From assembly GCF_052065755.1 (NCBI RefSeq), contig NZ_JBQHTK010000008.1, positions 17,777 through 81,776 on the forward strand: a stretch of 64,000 nucleotides of DNA, read 5' to 3'. Within the stretch, counting starts at the first letter, position 1; every line of letters begins with the position of its first letter. The notes under the pieces are model-generated. The model did no database searches. It was not told the DNA's origin and was given only the letters and a program-made list of their open reading frames with translations. Below are positions 8,455-17,211 of the stretch, piece after piece. The stretch is from Allocoprococcus sp004560705 (GTDB taxonomy: Bacteria; Bacillota; Clostridia; Lachnospirales; Lachnospiraceae). Both the position numbers and the translations under genes were made by a program.

Positions 8455-9124
8455 GTGTACCTTTTGGGTGTATAAATTGTTTTGTGTACCTTTCAGGTGC
8501 CATATTCCCTCACAGCACTCTTCTCTGCACCCTTTTCCTTACAACTTGTGTACCAATCGGGTTATTGTGTACCTTTTGGGTAACACGTTCAAAAATACGT
8601 CACTCTTTTCGTGTACCAAAAAGGGTATTCCTACACTAAAAAACAGAATCCGCCATCCCCTCAGGAATCCTCTTTCTTATCGTGTACTTTTCAGGGTACC
8701 CCTTTCCTTTTTGTGTACCAAAAGGGTGCGTCGCATTCTAAATTATGTGTACCAAACAGGTACACTGCATAAAGCAATTATATACAAGATATAGGATTTT
8801 GTAAAGAAAAAAATCCGATTTTGTATCATTGTGTACTTTTCCGGTCATTCATATTCCCTTTAAGGTACACAACATGCCCCTTATTCCTACACAAGTCCCC
8901 CCTGAATTGTACACGTCTTTACCCTGAAAGGTAAACAAGCTACCCCTTTCCGGTACACAAAATCCCCCTAAGAATCCCTCAACCACGCGGTTTTCAAGGC
9001 TTTCTAATATAAACAAAATTTAATTAAAATATGTTGTTGTTATCTTCAATATATATAAGAATGTCCTCATTTTTGCTATTCCCCCAAAAGTACCCCTCTT
9101 CTTTATATTGTGTACCTTTTTGGG
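8455..9124. repeat. iteron array upstream of rep (15 copies, two orientations)
   Basis: The unit is GTGTACC-N4/5-GGGT, 15-16 bases. Forward copies start at 8455, 8484, 8548, 8567, 8611, 8682, 8713, 8747 and 8831; inverted copies lie at 8856-8870, 8900-8914, 8921-8936 and 8943-8958, with a degenerate inverted copy at 9082-9094 and a further forward copy at 9110-9124. Orientation switches once, near 8850. The middle bases are mostly TTTT or AAAA, so many units are themselves imperfect palindromes. The first copies lie 34 bases from the rep start and could also act as its operator. Confidence 0.9.
8774..9060. other. AT-rich segments within the putative origin
   Basis: Two clearly AT-rich blocks, 8774-8828 and 9005-9060, lie inside and just beyond the iteron array; the second is almost pure A/T. 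In iteron origins such blocks are where the strands open. I see no convincing consensus DnaA box. The assignment is inferred from position and composition only. Confidence 0.4.
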
Positions 9125-9192
9125 AGAGCGGGATACATGAATGATCTTCAAAATGGATGGACACCTTTCTCTTAATATCATTTTTTATACAA

Positions 9193-9245
9193 CAAAAAAG
9201 CACCGCCCCCGATGTCTCTCATACAATCATCGAAAACAGTGCTTA
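9193..9245 (-). terminator. terminator of tRNA-Lys
   Basis: On the minus strand AAGCAC pairs with GTGCTT, with an inner CGATG/CATCG stem, followed by TTTTTTG. It lies directly after the tRNA. Confidence 0.75.
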
Positions 9246-9249
9246 TAAA

Positions 9250-9322
9250 TGCGCCTTCAGGGACTCGAACCCTGGACAAATAGATTAAGAGTCTACTGCT
9301 CTACCAACTGAGCTAAAGGCGC
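9250..9322 (-). tRNA. tRNA-Lys (anticodon CTT)
   Basis: 73 bases that fold into a full cloverleaf: 7-bp acceptor stem GCGCCTT/AAGGCGC with discriminator A, D arm GCTC-AGTTGGTA-GAGC, anticodon arm GTAGA-CTCTTAA-TCTAT giving anticodon CTT, and T arm CAGGG-TTCGAGT-CCCTG. CCA is not encoded. It has its own promoter and terminator and sits between the iteron array and the Lrp gene; tRNA genes are common integration sites, though I found no duplicated tRNA end nearby. Confidence 0.97.
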
Positions 9323-9354
9323 TTGCTTTATGTCACTTCCGTAACGCAAGATTT

Positions 9355-9383
9355 ATTATATAACCCCTTTCGCAAAAATGCAA
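9355..9383 (-). promoter_or_regulatory. tRNA-Lys promoter
   Basis: Minus-strand TTGCAT (9383-9378), 17-base spacer, TATAAT (9360-9355); the tRNA begins 33 bases downstream of the -10. Confidence 0.75.
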
Positions 9384-9474
9384 GTGTTTTTTTATATTTT
9401 TTTTAAATTTTTTCAACCCATTATACGCAAAACTATTACAATTATCAATTCCTACCAAAATTAATCGAAATCTT

Positions 9475-9503
9475 TTGACAAACTGTACATTTTATATCAT
9501 AAT
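9475..9503 (+). promoter_or_regulatory. promoter of the Lrp-family gene
   Basis: Perfect TTGACA (9475-9480), 17-base spacer, CATAAT (9498-9503). Transcription would begin near 9510, which rules out a start codon at 9506 and supports 9548. Confidence 0.75.
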
Positions 9504-9547
9504 AAATGTGTGAGACCTTACTTGAGTTAGCGAAAGGAAGTGGCATT

Positions 9548-10015
9548 ATGGACTCACTGGATTACCAAATTTTATCTATACTGAAAAAAAATGCAAGAAT
9601 CAAAGCATCTGATATAAGCAAAGAGATTCATCTTTCCGTATCAACTGTCATCGAACGTATACGCAAACTTGAAAACAGCGGCATCATAGAATCATACACC
9701 ATTATTACGGATGAACACAAAATGGGTAACGACTTAACGGCCTTGATGGAAATCAGTCTCACTCATCCGCGCTTTAACGATTCATTTATCGAAAAAATAA
9801 TGGAACACCCTAACATCATTTCCTGCTACTATTTAACAGGTGATTTTGATTATCTGGTAAAGATTTGCTGCCGTTCTTCGGAACATCTTGAGCAGATACA
9901 TAAATGGGTCAAAGATCAGAGGGGTGTTCGTTCTACACGAACTCAATTTGTTTTACGAAATGTTAAAAATATTTATACCTCTCTTCCCGAACCCTCTCCT
10001 GAAGATAATGCTTGA
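9548..10015 (+). CDS. Lrp/AsnC-family transcriptional regulator
   Basis: 155 residues: an N-terminal winged HTH (MDSLDYQILSILKKNARI, then SVSTVIERIRKLENSGII) and a C-terminal RAM ligand-binding domain (TGDFDYLVKICCRS, typical GxxDY block). Such proteins form octamers and sense amino acids. AAAGGAAG lies 7 bases before the ATG. The gene stands alone, so its targets are unknown; autoregulation is usual. Confidence 0.9.
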   Translation: MDSLDYQILSILKKNARIKASDISKEIHLSVSTVIERIRKLENSGIIESYTIITDEHKMGNDLTALMEISLTHPRFNDSFIEKIMEHPNIISCYYLTGDFDYLVKICCRSSEHLEQIHKWVKDQRGVRSTRTQFVLRNVKNIYTSLPEPSPEDNA

Positions 10016-10049
10016 TTTTCGTTCAGAAATCCACAAACTGATGGAATTA

Positions 10050-10085
10050 CGCAAAAATGCTCTGACGAAGCATTTTTGCGCTTTT
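10050..10085. terminator. bidirectional terminator
   Basis: CGCAAAAATGC (10050-10060) pairs perfectly with GCATTTTTGCG (10070-10080) between the convergent Lrp and MecA-like genes, followed by CTTTTCC. Confidence 0.8.
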
Positions 10086-10086
10086 C

Positions 10087-10692
10087 CTATGAATCCATTT
10101 CACACAATTTCTCTATTGCGCATTCCTTAATCAGACATTTTTCATGTTCATTGAGAAACAATTCCGATATCGCGTTCTGCTCTACAAGCCCTCCGAACTC
10201 CTCTGCCACAATGATGGATCGTGCCGCGTCTCTTCCTTCTTCGGTATTATTAAAATCCATCATCAAGTAATACATCCTATCATTCTCATAAAGTCTGCTC
10301 TCTGCCGCCTTTCCGGCTCCGAATGCCCCACAGAACTGTATCATGTGATCCAACTCGGGAAATACGATTTGATAAGACAAACATTCTGCAGCATCCTCGC
10401 TGGTAAGCTCTTCCTTCACGCGTTGCAGCTGATTCGCCTTCTGCTTTTCCTCTTCACAGGCAATAGAAAGAAGAAGACTTCGATCCGGCAATAACGCGCC
10501 ATAGAAACTTGTTACATCCCCGCTCACCTGCATATTGAGAACCTCACATCCCTTTTCAAGCAGCAAATTCAGGAACTCTTTTGTCCGTTCATGATTCTGC
10601 ATCAGTTCTTCCATGCTGTAACCCAATATTTCTATCTCTTCCTGCGTGATCAGGCAATTCATTTTTGTCTCTGTTATTTTCCAGAATGTCAT
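10087..10692 (-). CDS. MecA-family adaptor protein (probable)
   Basis: 201 residues. The N-terminus (MNCLITQEEIEILGYSMEEL) and the following helix resemble the N-terminal substrate-binding domain of MecA-type adaptors, and the C-terminal half (LSYQIVFPELDHMIQFCGAF, then RLYENDRMYYLMMDF) matches the domain that docks on ClpC. These proteins hand substrates to the ClpCP protease. Overall similarity is judged by eye and is moderate, and the pathway controlled here is unknown. GAGGGGAG lies about 7 bases before the ATG. Confidence 0.7.
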   Translation of the reverse strand: MTFWKITETKMNCLITQEEIEILGYSMEELMQNHERTKEFLNLLLEKGCEVLNMQVSGDVTSFYGALLPDRSLLLSIACEEEKQKANQLQRVKEELTSEDAAECLSYQIVFPELDHMIQFCGAFGAGKAAESRLYENDRMYYLMMDFNNTEEGRDAARSIIVAEEFGGLVEQNAISELFLNEHEKCLIKECAIEKLCEMDS

Positions 10693-10907
10693 ATGTCCAC
10701 TCCCCTCTTCTTCTAATCAATCCACGCCTTGTTCTATATGTTGTATAACATTATTTCTGTTTTGTCAATCTTTTCATGCGAATTTATACTTTTTTCAGTT
10801 TTTACCCTCTATGTACGAACGTTTATTTTTCTTTAATTTCCTATTTCAAATTCTACACAGATAGTGTAAAATAAATTAGGTTATACTATATAAGGAGAGA
10901 ATAAATT

Positions 10908-11564
10908 ATGAGATTACGAAACGTACCGGGTGCCGATGCCTATTTAACAGCACATCCTCTGGTAATCAAAAATGAGACACGGTATCGCGGAACCTGGAAG
11001 GAAACCTTCGAACACCCCGAAAATCCGATTCATATAGAGATTGGCATGGGAAAGGGACAGTTTCTTCTTACCCTGGCAAAAGAAAACCCGAAAATTAATT
11101 ATATCGGCATCGAACGCTATTCCAGCGTCCTGGTACGTGCTCTGGAACGTTACGATCATGATGAAGCATATCAGGATGTTTCCAATATCCGTTTTATCTG
11201 TATGGATGCGCAGAACCTTCCTGAAGTCTTTGCCGTGGGAGAAGTGGATAAGATCTACCTGAATTTCTCCGATCCATGGCCAAAGGCCAGACATGCCAAA
11301 CGCCGCCTGACATCTCGTCAGTACTTTGAGCGTTACGATAAGATTCTTGCTTATGACGGGGTTGTTGAGTTTAAGACAGATAATAAAGAGTTATTTGATT
11401 TTTCATTGGAACAGGTCGATCTGGCAGGGTGGGTTCTTCTCGCAAAAACCTATGATCTCCACAACGATCCAACTCTCAGCCGTGGCAATGTTATGACAGA
11501 ATACGAGGAGAAATTTGCCGGACAGGGACATCCAATCCACAAACTGATTGCCATGCGGCAATAG
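10908..11564 (+). CDS. trmB: tRNA (guanine-N7-)-methyltransferase
   Basis: 218 residues, normal length. It methylates G46 of tRNA with S-adenosylmethionine. The SAM-binding loop IEIGMGKGQFLL, the IGIERYSS strand and the family signature FSDPWPKARHAKRRL are all present, with a TRTE-like C-terminal block represented by VMTEYEEKF. AAGGAGAG lies about 9 bases upstream of the ATG. It appears monocistronic. Confidence 0.96.
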   Translation: MRLRNVPGADAYLTAHPLVIKNETRYRGTWKETFEHPENPIHIEIGMGKGQFLLTLAKENPKINYIGIERYSSVLVRALERYDHDEAYQDVSNIRFICMDAQNLPEVFAVGEVDKIYLNFSDPWPKARHAKRRLTSRQYFERYDKILAYDGVVEFKTDNKELFDFSLEQVDLAGWVLLAKTYDLHNDPTLSRGNVMTEYEEKFAGQGHPIHKLIAMRQ

Positions 11565-11765
11565 GTATTTTTTGAACGCAAAACGCATAATATAAAGTAA
11601 CACAGATCACAAAAAGGCGTACACAAATGAAACAAAAATGTAAAATAAAGCATTTTATGTGCTGCTTCTTTTATGACAATCCATGTATAAACCGAAAATT
11701 GAGATGTCTTCGGAAGTCTTTTCGGGAAATACATGATATTCTGAATCCCAAATGCATACCATAAT

Positions 11766-11816
11766 CAAAAGAATCCGGCTTAGCGCTTTATAAAAGTACC
11801 AAGTCGGATTCTTTCG
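11766..11816. terminator. bidirectional terminator between trmB and glgB
   Basis: AAAGAATCCG (11768-11777) pairs with CGGATTCTTT (11805-11814) with further partial pairing inside; U-rich on both sides. The 200 bases before it, after trmB, hold nothing I recognise. Confidence 0.75.
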
Positions 11817-11835
11817 TTCCATTTTACTACTATAT

Positions 11836-13752
11836 TTAGAACTCAAATACAGCTACGCCATATGGCGGCAGTTTATACGGTATAGAATATGGTCTTCCGT
11901 CACATTCTTGTTTCTCAGGTTTATATACCTTCGGGCGTTCTTCTCCCTTTCCTCCATACTGAGGTTCATCACTGTTCAAGATCAGTTTATACTGCTTTCT
12001 ACGCGATACCCCAACTCTGTAATCTTCCCATTCCATCGGAGTAAAATTGCATACAAAAAGTAGATTCTTTTTATTATCTTTCGAATGACGTATAAAACTA
12101 TAAACACTTCTGTATCCGTCATCCGCATTCACCCATTCAAATCCTTCCGGTGAACAGTCTTCTTCATATAACGCCTTATTCTTTCTGTAAAGATGCAGAA
12201 GATCTTTATAGAAATTCTGAATTGCCTGATGCTCTTCTTCTTTCAGAAGATACCAGTCTAGCTCGCGCGCCTCACTCCATTCACGTAACTGCGCAAATTC
12301 TTGTCCCATGAAAAGCAGCTTCTTTCCGGGATGTCCCATCATGAAAGCATAGCCCACTTTCAGATTTGCAAACTTATCAAATCCAAGTCCCGGCATCTTA
12401 TTCAGCATAGAGCACTTCAAATGCACCACTTCATCATGCGATAATACCAGAATGTAGTTCTCACTGTACGCATAGCTGCTGGCAAATGTCATGAGATTGT
12501 GAGCGCCTTTTCTAAAATACGGGTCCAGTTTCATGTACTCTGTAAAATCATGCATCCATCCCATATTCCACTTCATACTGAATCCCAGACCACCATCTTT
12601 CGGTTTTCCGGTTACCATCGGCCAGGCTGTAGATTCCTCTGCAATCGTCACAACACCAGGATTTCTTCTAAGTACAACGGAATTCATATGACGGAAGAAC
12701 TCAATCGCTTCCAGATTCTGGTTGCCGCCATACTTGTTCGCCACCCATTGCCCATCCTGACGTCCATAATCAAGGTAAAGCATGGATGCGACTGCGTCTA
12801 CCCGAAGCCCATCAATATGAAAATGTTCCACCCAGAACAGAGCATTGGAAATCAGGAAATTCTTCACTTCATTCTTACCATAGTCGAACACTTTGGTTCC
12901 CCAGTCCGGATGCTCCCCCTTACGTGGATCCGCGTATTCATATACCGGTGTTCCGTCAAAATCAGCAAGACCGTGGGCATCTCTCGGGAAATGAGCCGGT
13001 ACCCAGTCCAGAATAACACCAATCTTATTCTTGTGGAAATAATTGATCATATACGCAAAGTCTTCCGGCGTTCCATAACGGGCAGTCGGTGCGAAATAAC
13101 CGGTAACCTGATATCCCCATGAACCGTCAAATGGATACTCTGCAATTCCCATCAACTCAATATGTGTATACCCCATCTCTTTCAGATAGCTGACCGCCTC
13201 ATGGGCGAATTCTCTGTATGTATAAAATCCTTTATAGTCTTCTCCCGGATGGCGCTTCCATGAACCGATATGCGCCTCATAAATTGCCATGGGTTCTTTA
13301 TGGTGATCCCATGTCTTTCTGTGCTCCATCCACTTTCCATCCGACCATTTTAAATTTGAAATATCTGTGATTCTGGATGCAGTTCCCGGGCGCATCTCTG
13401 CACTGTTAGCAAACGGGTCTGCCTTGTCAATGAAGGAACCACTGAATGTCTCAATGCAGAACTTATATAGATCCCCCTTCTTTGCTTCCGGGACAAATGC
13501 GGTATAAATGCCAAGTGGGTCATTGCGCTCCATCGGACACGCTTTAGAATCCCAGTTGTTAAACTCTCCTATAACAGATACGGATTTTGCATGCGGCGCC
13601 CAAACGGCGAAATAAGTACCGTCATTCTTTCCATCATTTACCAAATGAGCTCCTAATTTCTTATAAATCTCATAATGGGTTCCCTGCCCAAATAAATACT
13701 GATCCAGTTCGCCTATTTCATATTCTTTTAATGTTTTCTCTTTCACAGCCAT
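11836..13752 (-). CDS. glgB: 1,4-alpha-glucan branching enzyme
   Basis: 638 residues. It makes alpha-1,6 branches in glycogen. An N-terminal CBM48-type domain (GTYFAVWAPHAKSVSVIGEFNNWD) precedes a GH13 barrel with the four family regions: DWVPAHFP, DGLRVDAVASML with the nucleophile Asp, the IAEES acid/base block and LSHDEVVH. The C-terminal beta domain ends in PPYGVAVFEF. Start choice is open: GGGAGG directly abuts ATG 13752, while AAGAAGG upstream fits that ATG, and a GTG two codons on (13746) fits GGGAGG with 6-base spacing. No other glycogen genes are in the window. Confidence 0.95.
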   Translation of the reverse strand: MAVKEKTLKEYEIGELDQYLFGQGTHYEIYKKLGAHLVNDGKNDGTYFAVWAPHAKSVSVIGEFNNWDSKACPMERNDPLGIYTAFVPEAKKGDLYKFCIETFSGSFIDKADPFANSAEMRPGTASRITDISNLKWSDGKWMEHRKTWDHHKEPMAIYEAHIGSWKRHPGEDYKGFYTYREFAHEAVSYLKEMGYTHIELMGIAEYPFDGSWGYQVTGYFAPTARYGTPEDFAYMINYFHKNKIGVILDWVPAHFPRDAHGLADFDGTPVYEYADPRKGEHPDWGTKVFDYGKNEVKNFLISNALFWVEHFHIDGLRVDAVASMLYLDYGRQDGQWVANKYGGNQNLEAIEFFRHMNSVVLRRNPGVVTIAEESTAWPMVTGKPKDGGLGFSMKWNMGWMHDFTEYMKLDPYFRKGAHNLMTFASSYAYSENYILVLSHDEVVHLKCSMLNKMPGLGFDKFANLKVGYAFMMGHPGKKLLFMGQEFAQLREWSEARELDWYLLKEEEHQAIQNFYKDLLHLYRKNKALYEEDCSPEGFEWVNADDGYRSVYSFIRHSKDNKKNLLFVCNFTPMEWEDYRVGVSRRKQYKLILNSDEPQYGGKGEERPKVYKPEKQECDGRPYSIPYKLPPYGVAVFEF

Positions 13753-13802
13753 CCTCCCGCCTTCTTGTTCAAATGATTATGAATATTATACTAGAAATCG
13801 TT

Positions 13803-13852
13803 GAAAAAAGAAAGAGTTTTGGTTGATTTACACATGCCAAAACTCTTTTTTC
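13803..13852 (-). terminator. terminator of the TPR/acidic-repeat gene
   Basis: A 12-bp stem (AAAGAGTTTTGG, 13811-13822, with CCAAAACTCTTT) is followed on the minus strand by TTTCTTTTTTC. Confidence 0.85.
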
Positions 13853-13880
13853 TTCCTTTGTATTTTGCAAAAGCACTTAT

Positions 13881-16800
13881 TTAAAGCTTAAAGTCCTCTT
13901 CTTTCAAAATTACGCGGTCCGAATCGTCCTTATTCTTGCCGAATACACGTTTCATCAGATGCTTCACATTGGCTTTCTGAGAATGCTCAATCGCTTCATC
14001 CATGATCTCTTTCACTTCCGCCACAGTCACTGCATGATCTTCTCTCTGCATCATATCAATACGGCTGTAAAGTGCAAGGATACCCATTTCATCGATCCGG
14101 TAACCATTTTCCTTTGCATAAGTCTGTCCAAATGTTACCAGTTCATCATTAATAAACACCGGAAGTTCCAATCTGGACGTAAACTTCTTTTTGAAATTAG
14201 GATTTGCTGCAAACAGCTTCTCCAAAGGTTTTTTCTGCTCTTCCAAAACAAACAGCAATTCACCGGTCTGCTCATCCATCAGATCATTCAGTTCATTGAC
14301 GGTTCTGGCATTCATTTTTGCTGCTTTTTCAATAATCAATGCCCCACCATTCAGTTTTCTGATGATTCCGCCAAGTTCTTTTTTATTCAGAGAATCACCG
14401 GTAATAATCGCTACTTTACCCTGTTTCAACTTACGCTGCTTCTGAATTGCTTTTACAATGTCTACTGCAAGCACGGTTTTTCCGGTGCCCTTTTTACCTA
14501 CAACAACAATATTACCTGTGCGGGATGTTCCATATCTGTTCTTACATCTCTTGTCATTGTCCAGAACTTCTACCAACTGTTCGCTCACCCCTCGAATCGG
14601 GACAAAGTAAGAAAACAGTTTCTTCTGTTCCTCAGTAAGACCGGCTTTCAGACCAATTTCACTCGTTGCACTTAGATCATAACGTCCCTGCACAATAAAT
14701 CCTGTATCAAATTTATTCATACGGGAAGTAATCTCTTCCTCTGAAGGTTCTTCAATTTCCAGAACTTCTTGTTTCTGCTCCGGGCGCTTTGAACGAGGTC
14801 TTTTCTTCGAAGGCGGCTCTGAATCTGTCTCTGATTCCAGTTCAATATCAAAATCAGGATTAATCGCAAATTCTGGATCTTCTGCAGAATCTGATTTTTT
14901 CTGTGCTTCGAGTATCGCATCTATATCCAGTTCATAGACATCCTTTTCATCCAGATATTCATCCTCGAGCTCATCGTATTCTTCTTCATACTCGTCGTCT
15001 TCGTATTCCTCTTCCGCATACTCTTCCGCATCTTCATACTCGTCTTCCTCGTATTCTTCCGCGTCTTCATACTCCTCTTCCTCGTATTCTTCCGCGTCTT
15101 CGTACTCCTCTTCCTCATACTCTTCTGCGTCTTCGTACTCCTCTTCCTCGTACTCTTCTGCGTCCTCGTACTCCTCTTCCTCGTATTCTTCCGCATCCTC
15201 GTACTTGTCGTCCTCGTACTCTACTTCATCCTCATACTCTTCCGCGTCTTCATACTCCTCTTCCTCGTATTCTTCCGCGTCCTCGTACTCGTCTTCCTCT
15301 TCTACTTCTTCCTCGTACTCTTCCGCGTCCTCGTACTCCTCTTCCTCGTATTCTTCCGCATCCTCGTACTTGTCGTCCTCGTACTCTACTTCATCCTCAT
15401 ACTCTTCCGCGTCTTCATACTCCTCTTCCCCGTATTCTTCCGCGTCCTCGTACTCGTCTTCCCCTTCTACTTCTTCCTCGTACTCTTCCGCGTCTTCATA
15501 CTCCTCTTCTTCGTATTCTTCCGCGTCCTCGTACTCGTCTTCCCCTTCTACTTCTTCTTCGTATGCTTCCGCGTCCTCGTACTCGTCTTCCTCTTCTACT
15601 TCTTCCTCGTACTCTTCTGCGTCCTCATACTCCTCTTCTTCGTATGCTTCCGCGTCCTCGTACTCGTCTTCCTCTTCTACTTCTTCCTCGTACTCTTCTG
15701 CGTCCTCATACTCCTCTTCTTCGTATTCTTCCGCGTCCTCATACTCGTCTTCCTCTTCTACTTCTTCCTCGTACTCTTCCGCGTCTTCATACTCCTCTTC
15801 TTCGTATTCTTCTGCATCTTCGGACTCGTCATCATCATCGTCCAATTGTAAGGATTCTACAACATTTCCCATATTCTCAACGTCATCATCCTCATATTCT
15901 TCGGTGATGCCATCTTTCTCTTCATCTTCCAGCGTTTCTGAAGGTTCTGTTCCATTTTCCAACTCCTCCATCAATCTCCGGATATCATCCGCCAGGATTG
16001 TCTTGGTATCTCCCAGCGACTCTTCCTCCTGTTTTCTGGCTGCCTTCCTGCGCTTTTTCTCTTCTTCATTTTTTTCAATGATTTTTGCGTTTTCGCGCTG
16101 GGTTACTTCCCAGTTTGCCAGAATCTCTTCAATCTTCATCTGACCTGTCACCTGAGGATCATCTTGCTTCTGCTGCTGTGCAGCAACATCCACACCACTT
16201 GCCACAGCCACACCGGCCTTCAGGACATCGGCCAAATTAGAGCCGGAGATCGTAGTCACAATCTCAGAAGTATTCTCGATCTTGGTTCTCGGCCTTGGCG
16301 GTACCGGACGCTCATCCGGAAGACTTTCCAGATCTGGTGATACAATTTCTGCCATCGGCTCAGGAAGATCAGGAAGGTCAATGCTTCCCGTCACATGTAC
16401 ATTTTCCCGAATCTTCTGAGCAATCCTTGGATCCGGTGCCGGACGTTCCTTCGGTTTCTTGAACATCGGTTTCTTTTTTACAGGTTCTTTCTTCTCCCCC
16501 GCAAAACGGCTATCATATTTTTCCTGCTGTAAAGGTGTGAGCGGTTTATACTTCATTTTCAGTTCCATTGCCTGATAAACGTACGTGCCTTCACTGAACC
16601 ATAAAATCAGATCATCACATTCCTCCAGACACTCCGCAGTCATGCCAGCTTCATGATATAACTTAGCAAGTTCATAAGCCCATTTTTCTACATACTCAGC
16701 ATGCTTGAAATCTTCAAGTGCTTCAATCTGCTGTGTAATCGGTGCATTCTGGGCTCTAAGAATCTTATATTTCAAAATATGCTGATTCGGATCCTTAGGC

Positions 16801-17111
16801 GCCATCTTGACAAATTCCTCATAGCAGTCCATTGCCTCATCTAACTCATTTGACTTCAATGACAAAAGTCCAAGACGATATACAATCTTGCGGCTTGTCG
16901 GTGCTTTATCATATGCAATAAACAAAATTTCTTTTGCTTTTTGCAGTTCCCCCATATTTTCGTATATCTCACTCACAGTAGAAAGCATGGATGAATTCTT
17001 AACTTTACGCCAGTCAATTGTATCCGCAATTTCCATTGCTTTTCTATAGGATTTTTCTTCGGCATATTTGAGCATCTGCTCTGTTTTTATGCGATATTCA
17101 TATTTATCCAC
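13881..17111 (-). CDS. TPR protein with long acidic repeat and AAA-like ATPase domain
   Basis: 1076 residues in four parts. Residues 1-210: TPR-like helical repeats (KAKEILFIAYDKAP, DEAMDCYEEFVKMAPKDP). Residues 210-430: basic and Pro-rich linker with a coiled-coil stretch. Residues about 430-707: almost only Glu, Asp, Tyr and Ala in imperfect repeats built on EEYEDAEEYEEE and EVEEEDEYEDAE. Residues about 800-1076: a P-loop domain with GKKGTGKT near 871-878, a LIIEKAAKM strand and a C-terminal helical lid, similar to AAA ATPases of the CbxX/CfxQ type. No signal peptide, so it is likely cytoplasmic. The family occurs in Lachnospiraceae without known function as far as I know. A terminator follows it. 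Confidence 0.8.
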   Translation of the reverse strand: MDKYEYRIKTEQMLKYAEEKSYRKAMEIADTIDWRKVKNSSMLSTVSEIYENMGELQKAKEILFIAYDKAPTSRKIVYRLGLLSLKSNELDEAMDCYEEFVKMAPKDPNQHILKYKILRAQNAPITQQIEALEDFKHAEYVEKWAYELAKLYHEAGMTAECLEECDDLILWFSEGTYVYQAMELKMKYKPLTPLQQEKYDSRFAGEKKEPVKKKPMFKKPKERPAPDPRIAQKIRENVHVTGSIDLPDLPEPMAEIVSPDLESLPDERPVPPRPRTKIENTSEIVTTISGSNLADVLKAGVAVASGVDVAAQQQKQDDPQVTGQMKIEEILANWEVTQRENAKIIEKNEEEKKRRKAARKQEEESLGDTKTILADDIRRLMEELENGTEPSETLEDEEKDGITEEYEDDDVENMGNVVESLQLDDDDDESEDAEEYEEEEYEDAEEYEEEVEEEDEYEDAEEYEEEEYEDAEEYEEEVEEEDEYEDAEAYEEEEYEDAEEYEEEVEEEDEYEDAEAYEEEVEGEDEYEDAEEYEEEEYEDAEEYEEEVEGEDEYEDAEEYGEEEYEDAEEYEDEVEYEDDKYEDAEEYEEEEYEDAEEYEEEVEEEDEYEDAEEYEEEEYEDAEEYEDEVEYEDDKYEDAEEYEEEEYEDAEEYEEEEYEDAEEYEEEEYEDAEEYEEEEYEDAEEYEEDEYEDAEEYAEEEYEDDEYEEEYDELEDEYLDEKDVYELDIDAILEAQKKSDSAEDPEFAINPDFDIELESETDSEPPSKKRPRSKRPEQKQEVLEIEEPSEEEITSRMNKFDTGFIVQGRYDLSATSEIGLKAGLTEEQKKLFSYFVPIRGVSEQLVEVLDNDKRCKNRYGTSRTGNIVVVGKKGTGKTVLAVDIVKAIQKQRKLKQGKVAIITGDSLNKKELGGIIRKLNGGALIIEKAAKMNARTVNELNDLMDEQTGELLFVLEEQKKPLEKLFAANPNFKKKFTSRLELPVFINDELVTFGQTYAKENGYRIDEMGILALYSRIDMMQREDHAVTVAEVKEIMDEAIEHSQKANVKHLMKRVFGKNKDDSDRVILKEEDFKL
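14990..15825. repeat. tandem imperfect repeat coding the acidic tract
   Basis: About 830 bases of nested in-frame repeats; the minus strand codes units of EEYEDA(E/D)EYEEE type, with longer super-units of roughly 40 codons recurring. Units keep frame throughout despite base changes (TCTTCC/TCCTCG synonyms), so the tract is selected as protein. The plus strand reads as Ser/Tyr-rich or Arg/Pro/Leu-rich open frames, which are by-products. Confidence 0.9.
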
Positions 17112-17211
17112 TGTTTCTCACCTCTTACAATTATTTTTACTTTTCCTCGGTAAGTTTATATATTTTTACCAGTTAAGTGTAACATACAGCGTAGTCAATG
17201 TCAAAAAATAT

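Noticed and set aside
8455..8958. Possible CRISPR array
   Set aside because: Units are 15-16 bases, irregularly spaced (19-84 bases), in two orientations and partly self-palindromic; no cas genes. It fits iterons.
9506..9547. Upstream start codon for the Lrp gene
   Set aside because: It lies at or before the transcript start predicted from TTGACA/CATAAT and has no ribosome site; 9548 has AAAGGAAG.
7180..10015. Integrated prophage or conjugative element around rep and tRNA-Lys
   Set aside because: No integrase, relaxase, phage structural gene or duplicated tRNA end found.
14903..16143. Long plus-strand open frames rich in Ser/Tyr or Arg/Pro/Leu
   Set aside because: They are the complement of the acidic repeat; no ribosome site, and base changes follow the minus-strand protein.
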